From Amyelois transitella (Eukaryota; Arthropoda; Insecta; Lepidoptera; Pyralidae): DNA of 64,000 nt. The notes beneath the pieces are model-generated. The model worked only from the letters and a program-made list of their open reading frames with translations, was not told the DNA's origin and did no database searches. The translations under genes were made by a program, and so were the position numbers. The stretch is taken from NCBI RefSeq assembly GCF_032362555.1, contig NC_083505.1, positions 5,633,501-5,697,500 on the forward strand. The letters are read 5' to 3'. Positions 36,443 through 46,047 of the stretch are shown piece by piece. Positions within the stretch are counted from its first letter, which is position 1, and each line of letters opens with the position of its first letter.

Positions 36443-39063
36443 ATCACGTCTATATCCCTTGCTGGGTAGACAGAGCCAACAGTCTTGTAAAGACTGATAG
36501 GCCACGTTCAGCTACTTGGCTTTAAGATAGAATTGAGATTTAAATAGTGACAGGTTGCTAGCCCATCGCTTCAAAAAGAATCCCAAGTATGTAAGCCTAT
36601 CCCTTAGTCGCCTTTTACGACATTAGTGGGAAAGAGATGGAGTGGTCCCATTCTTTTTTGTATTGGTGCCGGGAACCACACGGCAATTTTACACACAATG
36701 AGCGAATGAAACCTTTGATTAAAATATTTTATGTTAAACAATTTGATAAAAATGTTTTGTGAAGTTAGGCCTGGTAAAGTTAGGGCCCATAGATCAAGAA
36801 TCTTGGCTTTACATAAGATCTGACAACTTTTTCACACTCATCTTATTACCAGTTTTCATGAAATTGATTTTGGTGGGATTTTATTTATTTTTCTAAGTAA
36901 AATAAATAACAAAGAAACACTTATAATAATTTGGACCAGTAAACTTATAAATTCGAATTATAGACCTACGCATACGAATGCAATTATCTCCTACCATCGC
37001 CTTAAAAAGAACCAAGTTTATTAAAGGCCTTTGATTAGACTTTTACAATCAGCACGTGAGCTTCTTTTACAAGCAACACAAGGCACACAAGAATGTACCA
37101 TTGGACTATATATTAATAAACCTCTTACCCTAATGTAAGGAGGAAGACAAACATTTATATATTATGACATTTACGTCACTATTTTCGTAAGAATATATAT
37201 GTCGCAGAGAAATGAGAATATCAGAGATTTCACGAAATTCCTAGGTATACCACGAAATCACGGAAGATGGTGAATATTCCTATTTAATACATCTTCTTAC
37301 TAAAAAAATATTAGTGATATGACAAAATACTATTTCAATCGTACTTACGTACGCGCGTACGTGCTAAGTAAGTCCTTTTAAAAGTTTGTTTCGAGATTTT
37401 TTTAAAGTAAAACTTGCATTGTCATGTCCACCATTGCAAGTGATTTGTTTCTTTTATAACTATGTACTAATTTCTTGTAAATGTGTTTTCTATGCACTAA
37501 AGATATTACAAACAAACTTTAATTGTAAGTGTGTGAAAATTAGTTGTATAAAATGAAATTATCAAATCCTCAAAAGGATGGTATAACTTTTCACATGTAA
37601 CTTTTTCAATTAATATTTTTACGTGCAGAGTTAACTTTATAGAGAAGAGTCAGCAAAGTCGAACCAGTACAAACTAGAGTACCAAAGTAGTGGCGCTGTT
37701 GATGTATTATATGAACACCTCTTTCTTTCCCAAATGTAAAGAATATTTTTGTCTCTTTCTTCGATAAGTCTCGTTTTACCATAGTGATGTTACCCCTTTG
37801 ATTTTGAAGGTAGAATTTAAATTGAGGATTTTAATGATGTAATCAACTGATTAAAAAAATGGAGGGCTCAGATACGTTTTTACCTGTATGTTAATACATG
37901 TTTGTCTGCAAATATGTTTGTCTGATTGATTTTGATGGTGTTTTGATGTGGTAACATCTTAACAGTTTGTGTTTTAACCTACTCCAAAAAATGGTTATCT
38001 CAGTTTGACGTTCATGATGTACTTTTATTTGTATTTGTCAGTGATTATGTCTTGTTTGGTTGAACTGATTTCAGTTGCTGTTCCATCATTAAGTCATACA
38101 GCTGAACATGGCGTTTCAGACTGTTCGTTGTGCCTACCCCGCAAGGGATATAGACATGATTATATATTATGTATGTTGATATTGGTAAAACAAAGTAACT
38201 TTATTAATATTAATTAAACACATTCAACTTTATTGCAAAAGTTCTGAAGCAGAGCTTGAAGTATATATATTTATTTATTGTAACAATTACAATCTGTAAG
38301 GTACAATAGTGAAATATATTATGTGACTTTTTCACAATGTATACAGCTTAGTAGGAGGTATATCCTAAGATACAATAAAAAAGAATAGTGGTAAAATTTA
38401 AAAATGATCGATGATTACAAAACTATTAGCAAACATAAGATAATGTTGCGAACCTTTTCCTTTTTGGGAAGATTATTTCATTTTCAATAATACCAAGTCT
38501 TTGGTAATTTAATTCAAAGGCACATCAGTAAACCTGCAACATTGTAATGTCAGCTACTGCTTCTAGCACCCATACTTCCTCTAAGTTTGGTGACTCTTGA
38601 CGCAAACAAGTATTGAAAAATACTCAATCTAAGTCTAAATCTCTGGGGGTAATCTGTGCATTTAGCCCACATGAAGCTTAAACATACAGGCATATTTTGT
38701 TTATTTCAAATATCTAAAGGCTTAAGCTGTTCTTTCTAGCAGTAAAAATATTTTATAAGGTATGTTCCTCTTACCCCACCTGACCTTAATAATAAAGTTT
38801 AAAAACTGAAACCCGGCTATCAAAACTGGAAAAAAAGTGCAAAACGGGACGGAGTAAATAGTAACTAAATATGTCAGAATCATGACAAGACCAGTGCAAA
38901 AAATGTACTGCTGTATGTAATAACCATATGGAAAAAAAGCGATTTTATCTTTTCAGTCAATCAACTCAAAACTACTAGACAGATTTTGATGACATATTAT
39001 AAGTTTGTAGTAAATTATTAGTGTAAAAACTTACCCAACGGCTTCAGGTGTACATTCGGCCAT
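25190..39063 (-). CDS. cnn: Centrosomin (CDK5RAP2/myomegalin family)
   Basis: Scaffold protein that builds the mitotic pericentriolar matrix and recruits gamma-tubulin complexes. Twelve coding exons agree in phase: 39063-39035, 33814-33765, 31160-31021, 30785-30666, 30378-30316, 29663-29608, 28882-28843, 28239-28132, 27634-27480, 27049-26978, 26892-25817 and 25383-25190, giving 700 residues. The diagnostic CM1 motif is encoded by the third exon (MKQYEEQLNGLRKENFHLKL, then RIYFLEEKLG) and continues in the fourth (NVRLQVEVEELRRQLSDKQE). CM1 binds the gamma-tubulin complex. Most of the rest is coiled coil. The large exon carries a Ser-rich linker (about residues 310-415) and a long coiled coil. 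The C-terminus (LRKRSVQRAICREIHKTQ) is basic. It is shorter than Drosophila Cnn (about 1150 residues), and I do not recognise a clear CM2. An alternative first exon lies at 35398-35331. The introns carry the ISL2EU element and many repeats. Confidence 0.93.
25469..25588. mobile_element. Short MITE-like inverted-repeat element
   Basis: About 120 bp in the last centrosomin intron. The ends are inverted and nearly identical: ATGCGCGACGCC on the left, and TCGACGTCGTGCAT on the right, which reads ATGCACGACGTCGA in reverse. Inside are two further inverted pairs, GCGATAGTTTTTATCGC and GAAAGTGAAACAGCG against CCATTTCACTTCACG. No reading frame. The superfamily is not clear from the ends. Confidence 0.55.
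28520..28825 (-). repeat. Family C repeat with an internal 28-bp tandem array
   Basis: Reverse-oriented family C copy in a centrosomin intron. Its segment 28654-28789 consists of four full and one partial units of exactly 28 bp, each starting TAG(A/G)(T)GGCG and ending in GTCGCTTTTTG-like sequence. The starts are at 28654, 28682, 28710, 28738 and 28766. Family C copies at 24325 and 62055 have only one such unit. Confidence 0.75.
29005..29325 (+). repeat. SINE-like repeat, family A, diverged copy
   Basis: In the centrosomin intron between the exons at 29608 and 28882. It runs from GCCGTGTGGTTCCAGGTACT through CCCATGGATATCGTAAGAGG and GATGGACTAGCAACCTGTCA to GCAAGGGATATAGACGTGAT. An inserted or divergent block lies near 29190-29280. 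Confidence 0.6.
29690..29895 (-). repeat. Dispersed repeat, family C
   Basis: Second reverse family C copy close to the first. It starts AATGTCATAAATGCGAAAGT and contains TTTCATTCCGGTAAAAGC and a unit TAGGTGGCGTTAAATTCGTC at 29866, with a decayed second unit before it. It lies just upstream (in gene sense) of the centrosomin exon at 29663-29608. Confidence 0.6.
31735..31929 (+). pseudogene. THAP-domain first exon of the ISL2EU transposase
   Basis: 65 codons from ATG to the donor GTAAGT. The exon shows the THAP zinc-finger signature: CIVPKC near the start, the invariant Trp (KLWCKVM), then CCEDHF with the second Cys and the His, and a Pro-containing FFRIPDD loop. The domain binds the transposon ends. 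No downstream catalytic exon exists in this copy, so no full transposase can be made from it. Confidence 0.85.
32271..32401 (-). pseudogene. First exon of the ISL2EU YqaJ-type accessory gene
   Basis: 43 codons plus two bases from ATG (32401) to the donor GTAATT. The peptide contains KIDAFMITSYFASNPDF and SAEIRGVKAAR. This is the N-terminal phrase that I associate with insect proteins carrying a YqaJ-like exonuclease domain and a SWIM-like finger, found in ISL2EU elements. The nuclease domain itself is not in this copy. It could also be a captured fragment of a related host gene, which I think less likely given its position just inside the terminal repeat. Confidence 0.7.
33427..33727 (-). repeat. 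LINE 3' end (GHVERM-type), reverse copy
   Basis: Reverse-oriented copy of the same LINE tail as 39962-40262. On the minus strand it reads CATGTGGAGAGGATGAATG, GTGGGAAGGTCTAGACG, GGATCGTGACAAGTGGAAAG and CTCCGGGAAAGAGGC, with a TATGTATGTA tail. The reading frame is diverged. It lies in the first intron of centrosomin, next to the exon at 33814-33765. Confidence 0.75.
34786..34900 (+). repeat. Fragment of a 'GGTTCCATAACC'-type dispersed repeat
   Basis: TTTTAAGGTTCCATAACCGA, then AACGGGACCTCTATAATTTC, then TCTGTTCGTCCGTATGTCAC. This resembles the tail of a repeat whose other half (AAAACCGGCCAAGTGC) appears at 43115-43130. Non-coding, class unknown. Confidence 0.4.
35331..35398 (-). CDS. cnn: Alternative first coding exon of centrosomin
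   Basis: ATG at 35398 opens 22 codons plus two bases (MATLPRTHSSKHGNTSSISS, then PF) up to a GTAAGT donor. It ends in phase 2, as does the other first exon at 39063-39035 (MAECTPEAV). Either can therefore splice to 33814-33765, giving ...PFRSTSPRKLQ or ...AVGTSPRKLQ before CM1. The resulting proteins have 713 or 700 residues. The Ser-rich, basic N-terminus resembles the region preceding CM1 in other family members. There is no usable acceptor upstream of its ATG that would make it an internal exon in frame. Confidence 0.75.
36410..36690 (-). repeat. SINE-like repeat, family A, near complete
   Basis: Reverse copy starting with a (CATA)n run of about seven units, then ATCACGTCTATATCCCTTGC, GACAGAGCCAACAGTCTTG, GTTGCTAGCCCATCGC, CCTTTTACGACATTAGTGGG and GGTGCCGGGAACCACACGGC. 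It lies in the long first centrosomin intron. Confidence 0.85.
38083..38176 (+). repeat. SINE-like repeat, family A, 3' end only
   Basis: CCATCATTAAGTCATACAGC, then TGCCTACCCCGCAAGGGATA, then GACATGATTATAT and a TATG tail. 5' truncated, in the first centrosomin intron. Confidence 0.7.
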
Positions 39064-39637
39064 GTTAAATATTACGAGAAATCACTAACTATATAATTTG
39101 GTTATTGATATTAATTGACTGATCAAGCACATACGGGAAAAAAGTTGGGTAATATAGAATTATCGTTATTATTGTAATAATAATTTTAGTTTCTTTAAAA
39201 TCCAAAATTATCCAAAAAGTCGAATGAAACCATAACAAAATTCACATTCAAAATAGAAACGGAGAATACCTAATAAGAAATACAATATACGGAAACAATG
39301 GAATTTATGGAATCAAAGAGAATCAATGGAAAGGTATGGCAGACCAAAAGTTCAGTTACATTCTTGAATTCAAATTATTTTAATCGCTAATTCGCTTCGC
39401 TGTCACTACTGACTTTTGACCAGTCAGTTGACTGTCATCACCATTGACTTGACATGAAGGTCACACTGTCAGTGTGTCACCAATTTGACTTTGACTAAAC
39501 ATGGACGATACCTACAAAATCATGAAGCAACCAATCTTAGAATATTGTTTTATTTAGTTTTATACTAACTAGCAACACGCTCCGGCTTTTCACAAGTATT
39601 TTTAGTAAAAGTTTGCGATGTTTGAAAATAAAGTACC

Positions 39638-39882
39638 TACATACATATAATCACGTCTATATCCCTTGCGGGGTAGACAGAGCCAACAGACTTGAAAAGA
39701 TTGATAGGCCACGTTCAGCTATTTGGCTTAATGATAGAATTGAGATTCAAATAGAGACAGGTTGCTAGCCCATCGCCTAAAACAAGAATCCCAAGTTTAT
39801 AAGACTATACGACATCCATGGGAATGAGATTGAGTGGTCTCATTCTTTTTCTTATTGGTGCCGGGAACCACACGACACCGCA
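39638..39882 (-). repeat. SINE-like repeat, family A, near complete
   Basis: Reverse copy: ACATATAATCACGTCTATAT, then GGGGTAGACAGAGCCAACAG, then GACAGGTTGCTAGCCCATCG, then ACGACATCCATGGGAATGAG, then GGTGCCGGGAACCACACG. Confidence 0.85.
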
Positions 39883-39961
39883 TTGAAAATAAAGTACATA
39901 TTTCTTTATATACCTCTAACTTAATAAAAATCTAAATGTAGATACTTACTACAGGAATAGA

Positions 39962-40262
39962 AAAGGGTATGTTGAGATGGTTCGGTCATGTGGAGAGGAT
40001 GAATGAAAACAGGTTGACTAAGCAGATATACATGGAGGGTGTAGAGGGAAAGGTCGGAGTGGGAAGACCTAGACGCACGTATCTTGATCAAATTAAGGAC
40101 GTCCTGGTAAAGGGTCAGGTCAAAAGTACCCGAAATCGCCGAGCTTGCATGAAGAAAGTTATGAAGGTGGATGAAGCGAAGGAAATATGCAGAGATCGTG
40201 GCAAGTGGAAAGAGGTAGTCTCTCCCCTCCGGGAAAGAGGCGTGATTTTATGTATGTAGATA
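39962..40262 (+). repeat. LINE 3' end encoding a reverse-transcriptase C-terminus
   Basis: An open stretch of 96 codons (39969-40259) reads MLRWFGHVERMNENRLTKQI, then VGVGRPRRTYLDQIKDVL, then TRNRRACMKKVMKVDEAKEI. I recognise this as the last part of the endonuclease/reverse-transcriptase protein of a LINE abundant in Lepidoptera. The core RT domain is absent, so this is a 5'-truncated insertion. It ends GGCGTGATTTTATGTATGTA. The frame is open to the end, so the copy is fairly young. Shorter tails of the same family occur at 9241-9410, 42842-42895 and 58066-58145 (plus), and at 33427-33727 and about 52026-52070 (minus). Confidence 0.85.
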
Positions 40263-40572
40263 CTTACTACAAAATGAAAGAACCCAACCCCAACCTAACT
40301 ATTTAACTAATTTGACTTATTTCGACAAAACGGCAATGAAAATTATTTAAAAAATATGCAAACTATGGTGTATTCGCAATGCAATATCCAACATCGCAAA
40401 AAAATAAATTTATTGTCACTTGTCGCATGTCAATGTCAACATGATAGAAAACAAAGTTTTCTATCAGGGGTTTTCATTTGCAGGTTATGATCTATTTAAT
40501 GAGACTTTTTTAGGTAAAAGCATATTTCATAAGAAAATTGTGGATATAGTATAGTGAAAAACCTAGCTTAAA

Positions 40573-41607
40573 ATGGCATTGGCTAGGAATGTTAGATTGA
40601 TTTTAAACAAGATAGCATTGGTTGATGTAAGAACCAGTATCCGGTTTTATTCAGACCAAACGGATGAAATAGGTGAAACAAGTGAACAAACACCAGTAGA
40701 CCCTACGAAAGACAGAACCAAAATAATACCCGTGGAAACGAGCATGAGATATCTTGAAAGCAATGCTTACAAACAAGCATATGGTGATAATCCTGTTTGG
40801 GTATTATACAGACGAAATCATAAAGGTCAATTTGCTCCGAGGAAGACAAGAAAATCGTGTGTCAGAAATGGAGTTATATCTACTGGGAACCCATGTCCTA
40901 TTTGTCGTGATGAATATTTGGTTTTAGATCATAGAAATACGAAGTTGTTGGAGCAGTTTATATCTGAATATACAGGACAGGTAAGATTAAAGGGTTTTGG
41001 TTGGAACATTTTCATATGCATGTCATTCATCTTAAACAACATATAACAGACCTATTATAAATAAAATTATTGTCTTAATATTCCTGAAGGTTTAAATGTG
41101 AGAAAATTGACCCCAAGCTCAGTAGGACTGTAGCACAAGGTGCAACAGAATATGCAAAGATGCTAGAGAAAGAGAATTCTGAAAGATGAGGTGAAAAGAC
41201 CAGTTTCCAGTGACCACAGCTCTTCAGACTGTACTCATAACACTTCTTCATTCAATAGGATAATACCATAGTAATTGGAGTTGCCCAATTTGTATTATAC
41301 TTACTAATATTTAAAAGAAATTTCCTTTTTTAACCTTTTGTTTGTAACAATTAAAAAAATTGGGCACAGAAATAGAATACCTTCAGGTGTCACATTAATT
41401 TTAAAACGTTTATAATATTTGTTTCTATATACTGTTATTGTTTATTCCCAGATACTGGACGCATTCAACACTGGACTGTGTCGAAAAAAACAAAAGGAAT
41501 TGCTTGTAGCTATTGAAAGGGCGTGGGACCAAGGACTCCTTACATATGATGTTCCATTCAGGGAATATGATTATTCTTTATATTATAACAAAACTAGTGT
41601 TTCGTAA
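40573..41607 (+). CDS. mRpS18B: Mitochondrial ribosomal protein S18B
   Basis: Component of the small subunit of the mitochondrial ribosome. There are two exons, 40573-40980 and 41452-41607, joined in phase 0 (GTAAGA...TCCCAG), giving 187 residues. An N-terminal presequence (MALARNVRLILNKIALVDVR) is followed by the bS18 fold. YLESNAYKQAYGDNPVWVLY matches the 'YLES..Y...YGD.PVW..YRRN' block of human MRPS18B. GNPCPICRDEYLVLDHRNTK carries the paired cysteines (CPIC) and the DxRN motif. LLEQFISEYTGQI is the usual helix, and ERAWDQGLLTYDVPFREYDY the C-terminus. The CPIC pair and the length set it apart from MRPS18A and MRPS18C. It is transcribed away from centrosomin. Confidence 0.95.
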
Positions 41608-43410
41608 TATGAATGTTATTCAAAAGTAGATGAAGTAGTTGATTAGTCATATAATACAAACATAAAATCCATTCAAAAAATGTTTTCTTAATTCTCACTT
41701 TTAAACATTTTACTAAAGTGATAATTTCAGTTAATTTTTTTACTTTATTTAGTAATCGATATTGCTAAAATCCATACTATAATATTATCAGTGTGAAAGT
41801 GTATTCATTTGTCCATGTTTCATGTTAAAACCACTGAACTGATCTTCATGAATTTTTTATACCCATAGTAAATAGCATACTTTGCACAGGGGCGGCCGGA
41901 GCTAGCTAGCTTGATATCGTGCCTTATTCATGCATATAGATGGTGTTTAAATGGGAAATTGTGTTTGAGTTACACATTTACTATGTTTGCTTATTAAAAA
42001 TAAAAATAAGCACCTTAGTCATAAGGTGTACTTTGAGTTCCTCCCAGAAAGGTGGGGATGTAACTGGGATTAACACTGGACTTAAGTAGATTCAATCTTG
42101 CATGACATTTCTTTTAGTTTCGCTAACTATAAGTTTGTGTAGATAAGGTAATTACAATAACTTAGCTGTAAGCATATGACAGGCATATTATATAGACAAT
42201 CACCTGCTGTTGGCCAAAAGCCACAGCAAGCCTCGCAGGTAATGGCGTGTTTTTTTAAATATTTTGATTGTAGTAGGTGTGGTAAAAGAAAATCATTGGA
42301 TTTACAATTCTGAAATGTAAATTTACAAAACTAAATCTGTATGGAATAAAGAACACTGGTAGCAAGAAAACAGTCCCACTAATGCAGAGACACCGCTCAA
42401 TTCAATGACTAACTAAAGATGTCACCTTTCCTAGAATTTTCAATAGAATATCTTTCTAAATATGTTGAAAAACAAGAAGACTGATCCTTTCTTCCCTACA
42501 TCGCTGTCAAAACATTTGCAGACTCGAAAATCATTTCCTATTTTTAAAGTGATTGTTTTATTTTATTTCAAAGGATAAAGAAACAAATACAGTTGCTTTA
42601 TTTTTGTATAAATTAATAACATATATTATATCTGACAAAGATACATGGCACTTAAGGATATCTCTTATTATAATAAAATCTTGTATTTTTTTTTACATTA
42701 ATGAATGTGATGACGTATTACATACAAACAACGTACAGTTTGTTATTTCGAAAATTCTTGTTGAAGTCATCTATTGCTGTTAAAAATACTCTTCATACGC
42801 CTACGTTTCATCAGTAAATAAAAAAGCAAGTAGGTATCATTGCAAGTAGTCTCTACCTACCCCTCCGGGAAAGAGTCGTAGTTTCATGTAAGTATAAAGT
42901 ATGTAAAAATACTTTTTTACCAGGGAGATACTACGTAAATTTAAAATTCACAAACTTTGAACAAAGTAGTTACTTAGTTTGTAGGTACATGATTTTTATT
43001 TTTGTCTTAATCGGTGCGAATTTTTATATTGGGAATGAGAACAATATAATTACATATGTTGTTATCTGTGTAATTATGTATGCTTACCATCAGCAGGTTG
43101 TAAGATTAATAAAAAACCGGCCAAGTGCAAGTCAGATCCGTACCTATCATCACGTTAGTTGTTTTAATATTTATTTTTTATATTCACTTTTCTACCTGTT
43201 AATTAAAATGCAACGAAAACGACGACCACGGCAACGGAAACATATAATTTGTGAAAATTATTTCAGCTTTCTGGCTTCATATGTAGGCTATGTGAAATAT
43301 GAATGAAATCTGTTTACATTACAACATACTTTTTGCGTTACCAGAGTAATAAACCCATACACATTCTTACAAACGCACACGATAATATTATTAGGATAAT
43401 TGGTATCTTG
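41608..43410. other. Gap between MRPS18B and the SAPCD2-like gene (tail to tail)
   Basis: No gene is supported. It contains a dispersed repeat fragment near 41800-41890 (AAACCACTGAACTGATCTTC), a LINE tail fragment at 42842-42895 (CTACCCCTCCGGGAAAGAG) and an AAAAACCGGCCAAGTGCAAG fragment near 43112. A hydrophobic forward frame at 42989-43306 runs through that last repeat and is rejected as a gene. Confidence 0.5.
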
Positions 43411-46047
43411 TTATGTAAAGTTGTCCACTAGTTTTGTTCGATTTCTTTGTAGTAACAGTTCCCGAATGAGAGCAGATTTTTCTCTTTCCAATACCGAAAT
43501 CCTCTCATTTTTCTTGTTCACTTCCTGAAATAGGTTTTAAATAATAAGTCATTTAAGGATAATAACAATTATAGAGGCGGCCTCATTAGGTATACTACAA
43601 AGCCGTTAGGGGGACATAATGTTAAAATCCTCAAATATACATACATACCTACATATACTCACGTCTTTATTACTTACGGGGTAAACAGAGCCAACAGTCT
43701 CACAAAGACTGAAAAGACACGTTCAGTTTCATGATGAAATTGAGATTCAAATAGTGTCAACACAAGAATTACAAGTTTATCAGCCCATTCCTTAGTCGCC
43801 TTTTACGACATCCATGGAAAAGAAATAGAGTCTATTCTTAAACAGCAAATTAACAGCTTTATAATATTAGTATAGATTATTCATTGAGTTAGTCAAGATC
43901 ATAACTAGGTAACACATTGTAAGTTATCTTGCACAATAATTGCCTATAATAAGAAACAAACAATAGCATACATATGGTCACGTCTATATCCCTTGCGGGG
44001 TAGACAGAGCCAACAGTCTTGAAGACTCAATATTAAACGCTCAGCTATTTGGCTAAATGATAGAATTGAGATTCAAATAGTGAGAGGTTGCTAGCCCGTC
44101 GCCTAAAAAAGAATACCAAGTTTGTAAGCTTATCCCTTAGTCGCCTTTTACGACATCCATGGGAAAGAGATAGAGTGATCCTATTCTTTTTTGTATTGGT
44201 GGTGCCGAGAATCACACGGCACAAGTAAACAATAAGATTACGTTATGTGCTGTGAGCTGTGACTATATTAATGTTTCAATCTTTATCTGATGTAGGTACT
44301 TCTTTAGATCATATTTATTTTGTCTTCATTAACTGACCTCGGCTAGCATGCGGTTTTGCGACCTGAGTACAGCCGCATTAGGCGTAGTTGGTGTACCAGG
44401 AAGAGGTGTGACAGGTAGTGCTAAGTTCATATGCAGGGATAATTGACCATGTCTCCAGCCTGCTGCCAATGCCCCCAACTGACGATTAAGCTCTAATACC
44501 CGCGCGCGTAGCAGCTCTAACCTCTCTTGATGAGCTTCGCTCCAGGGTTCCTATAATTAAACCTTTGTGAGTGATAAAGAGGATTATTATACATGTACTA
44601 GCACAGAACTGGTGATTGATTTGGATGGATTTGAGTGTTGAGTAATAGAGAATTAATAATACATTGAACTTGTTGTGACTCAATCAAGAAAAGGAGGCCA
44701 TTTTTCCAGTTAAGTGTACTGTACCTTCATCCAGTGCTTAGGTCAGAGAGTCCCAAACTTATTTTGTCTACTGCCCACTTTGAGAATAAATATTTTTTAG
44801 CGCCCCCATTTTTTCACCTATTTGAGTTTGAGCAATCTTTTAATTCATATTAGTTGATGTTCACAAGTTGTTGTTGTGAGTCGAGAGCTCTTGAAGTCGT
44901 TGTTTAAGAGGCCTCCTAGCTAAATAAAATAACAAATCCCTCCCCCCAGCCTCTACACAACGCCCCCATTTTCTTTCTGGGTCCCTTACCGCCCCCCTTG
45001 AGACCTGCAGCGCCCACAAGGGGGCGTTATCGCCCACTTTGGGAAAGACTGGCTTAGGTAAAAGACATAAGAGAAAATTAAAATACTTACTACATATGTC
45101 CCCATTCTCCCAGCGTACCGCATTTTTTCTTGCACTTCTGTCAATTGTTTTAAATACCATTCACGTGCTTCTTCCACAGCTGCTAAGCCTTGAATTAGCA
45201 CATCTTTTTCCTGTTCAATTTGCTTCATACGTTTAAGAAGGTTGTAATCTACTCCGTTGTGCAATGTATGACGTCGAGGTTCTCTACGCCGTGACACACG
45301 ACGCGACTGTGTCTCATTAGAAGATCTTCCGTCGCCTAGACCTCTACTCTGTTCCTCGACAGTAAGAGTTTCTCTAAAATCCAATTTAGGTACTACTATT
45401 TCTTCATGCCCAAAAGTTATATCTTCTTCGGATTTATAACTTGATCTGGTACTTTCTTTTCGATCTTGTGAACTTTTATCTAATCTGGGCGGTTTTGGTG
45501 GACCATAAATTCGTGGAGGGTCATGTTTTGGTATTAAAGATAAAGTCGTTACTTCTTGTATTGACGGGTCTTTGCGTCCTAGAAGTTGAGGCATGCTAAT
45601 TGTTCTATGAGTTGATGTTTCTAAGGATTTTAAAGCGTTCCAATTTTTTTCTGTATTTTGTACTTCATTAACATCCAGTATCGGTGCAGAAGGTGGACGG
45701 TGTACCTGAGTTTTGACCTTTGAATGTATTCCCGTGTTTTCAACATCATCTTCAATCCTATCATCTTTTTTTGACTCGTGTTCAACTTGATTTCGTAAGA
45801 GACATATTTTAAGACCGGTACAAAATCGTTCAAAACTTAATAATCCGTCGTTGGATGCAACCTTTTTCAGACTTTCGATCACACCTCGAGGTAATCCTTT
45901 GGTTCGATCGTCCCGCCAACGGTTTTCAATATCTGTAAGTTTTACAAACCCTGTATGTTTGTCATCCATTATATCGAATAATGTTCTCATTGCTGAAATG
46001 AACTGTTTCGGTAAAGATTCCATATTTCTTGAATTCATTGATGTCAT
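43411..46047 (-). CDS. SAPCD2: Suppressor APC domain-containing protein 2-like
   Basis: Vertebrate SAPCD2 controls planar spindle orientation and apical LGN localisation and binds APC-type partners. Three exons agree in phase 0: 46047-45091, 44550-44338 and 43524-43411, giving 427 residues. The N-terminal EF-hand-like module has LPKQFISAMRTLFDIMDDKH, TGFVKLTDIENRW, GLPRGVIESLKKV and GLLSFERFCTGLKICLLRNQ, aligning with the family's 'LRTLFDILDD..GYV.L.EIESRW...LTFERF..GL'. A long disordered middle (IYGPPKPPR, acidic and Ser-rich) follows. The end is coiled coil: LLKRMKQIEQEKDVLIQGLA, LELLRARVLELNRQLGALAA and a final ERISVLEREKSALIRELLLQ, again a family signature. The start is the first in-frame ATG after upstream stops. 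A second Met lies three codons on. A 308-bp hAT MITE sits in the first intron. Confidence 0.9.
43640..44222 (-). repeat. Two SINE-like family A copies in the same orientation
   Basis: Both lie in the last intron of the SAPCD2-like gene, in gene sense. 43640-43840 is diverged (CATACATACCTACATATACT, GAGCCAACAGTCTCACAAAG, CCTTTTACGACATCCATGG). 43965-44222 is near complete (CATATGGTCACGTCTATATC, GAGCCAACAGTCTTGAAGAC, GTTGCTAGCCCGTCGCC, ending in GCCGAGAATCACACGGC). Confidence 0.8.
44744..45051. mobile_element. hAT-type MITE
   Basis: 308 bp flanked by a perfect 8-bp duplication GCTTAGGT (44736-44743 and 45052-45059). The ends are inverted and start CAG: CAGAGAGTCCCAAACTT on the left, and in reverse CAGTCTTTCCCAAAGTG on the right. 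Both are followed by a GCCCACTTT/GCCCCC block. An 8-bp duplication plus CAG ends marks the hAT superfamily. It has no transposase frame. The open frames crossing it are fortuitous. It is inserted in the first intron of the SAPCD2-like gene. Confidence 0.85.

Larger units (their letters stand above)
39064..40572. other. Divergent gap between centrosomin and MRPS18B
   Basis: About 1.5 kb that must hold the distal centrosomin promoter (minus) and the MRPS18B promoter (plus). The centre is occupied by a reverse family A copy (39638-39882) and a forward LINE tail (39962-40262). That leaves about 0.3-0.5 kb of unique AT-rich DNA next to each gene. No TATA or initiator can be assigned with confidence. 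Confidence 0.5.

Noticed and set aside
42989-43306. 105-codon hydrophobic forward frame, possible membrane protein
   Set aside because: It runs through a dispersed repeat (AAAAACCGGCCAAGTGC) and has no homology, no splice logic and AT-driven hydrophobicity.
44861-45160. 99-codon minus frame and the extension of the SAPCD2 first exon past 45091
   Set aside because: Both read into the hAT MITE. The donor at 45090 and the downstream coiled-coil exons give the proper gene.
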